DNA of 64,000 nucleotides from Nocardiopsis sp. FR4. Lineage in GTDB: Bacteria; Actinomycetota; Actinomycetes; Streptosporangiales; Streptosporangiaceae. The translations under genes were made by a program, and so were the position numbers. Below, one piece after another: positions 63,964-64,000 of the stretch. The DNA lies in NCBI RefSeq assembly GCF_009830945.1, contig NZ_VWVV01000035.1:1-64000 (forward strand). The letters are read 5' to 3'. The notes beneath the pieces were generated by a model. It searched no databases, was not told the DNA's origin, and saw nothing but the letters and a program-made list of their open reading frames with translations. Within the stretch, counting starts at the first letter, position 1; every line of letters begins with the position of its first letter.

Positions 63964-64000
63964 GCTTCCCCCTGGAGCCACCGCTGACATCGGACCTTCA

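Overview
The window is a chromosomal segment of a very high-GC Gram-positive actinomycete. Supporting signs are BldC, Lsr2 with its lysS/clpC neighbours, chaplin-like surface proteins, many GTG starts, GTGA/ATGA overlaps and GC-only hairpin terminators. A perfect CelR/CebR-type palindrome and the gene set suggest Nocardiopsidaceae (Nocardiopsis/Thermobifida relatives), but the genus is inferred, not proven. Nearly all of it looks like core chromosome. I saw no insertion sequence, phage, CRISPR array or biosynthetic cluster.

Layout. 1-8.3 kb: end of an epoxide hydrolase gene, a secreted beta-propeller protein, a divergent pair of HTH genes around a 14-bp tandem repeat with an MFS exporter, bldC, and a LacI regulator divergent from a secreted pectate lyase. 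8.4-12.6 kb: complete System II cytochrome c maturation operon (resA-ccdA-resB-ccsB). 12.9-23 kb: excisionase-type HTH protein, phosphatase, AcuC-type deacetylase, two tandem paralogous membrane proteins, proC, a TIM-barrel protein, NlpC/P60 hydrolase and SGNH lipase. 23.2-29.5 kb: radA, subtilisin-inhibitor-like protein, histidine phosphatase, SGNH esterase under a CelR box, mutY and a DUF3105 protein. 29.7-43 kb: clpC (with a ClgR box), lsr2, GNAT, LuxR-type HTH, lysS, coaX, nadB/nadC, panC and a DUF2520 protein, a conserved actinobacterial neighbourhood joining proteostasis, nucleoid silencing and NAD/CoA synthesis. 43-44.2 kb: two short chaplin-like proteins. 44.4-57 kb: PH-domain proteins, DUF3180, folK-folB-NTF2-folP-folE-ftsH-hpt-tilS, a zinc metalloprotease and dacB, all on the minus strand, with many 4-base overlaps. 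57-64 kb: ppa, a cysteine-rich leader peptide before a cupin gene, small conserved proteins, a DnaQ-like exonuclease, tRNA-Thr(CGU), a secreted alpha/beta-hydrolase peptidase and holB.

Most unusual points. (1) NadB and NadC share one uninterrupted reading frame, although nadC keeps its own ribosome binding site and GTG. (2) A 31-codon leader ending in Cys-Pro-Cys-Cys precedes a cupin gene and looks like a cysteine-responsive attenuator. (3) A three-copy, 14-bp-phased repeat lies between divergent HTH genes. (4) Several clear operators (LacI type, CelR type, ClgR type) tie individual genes to known regulatory families. No wholly new multi-gene system is evident.
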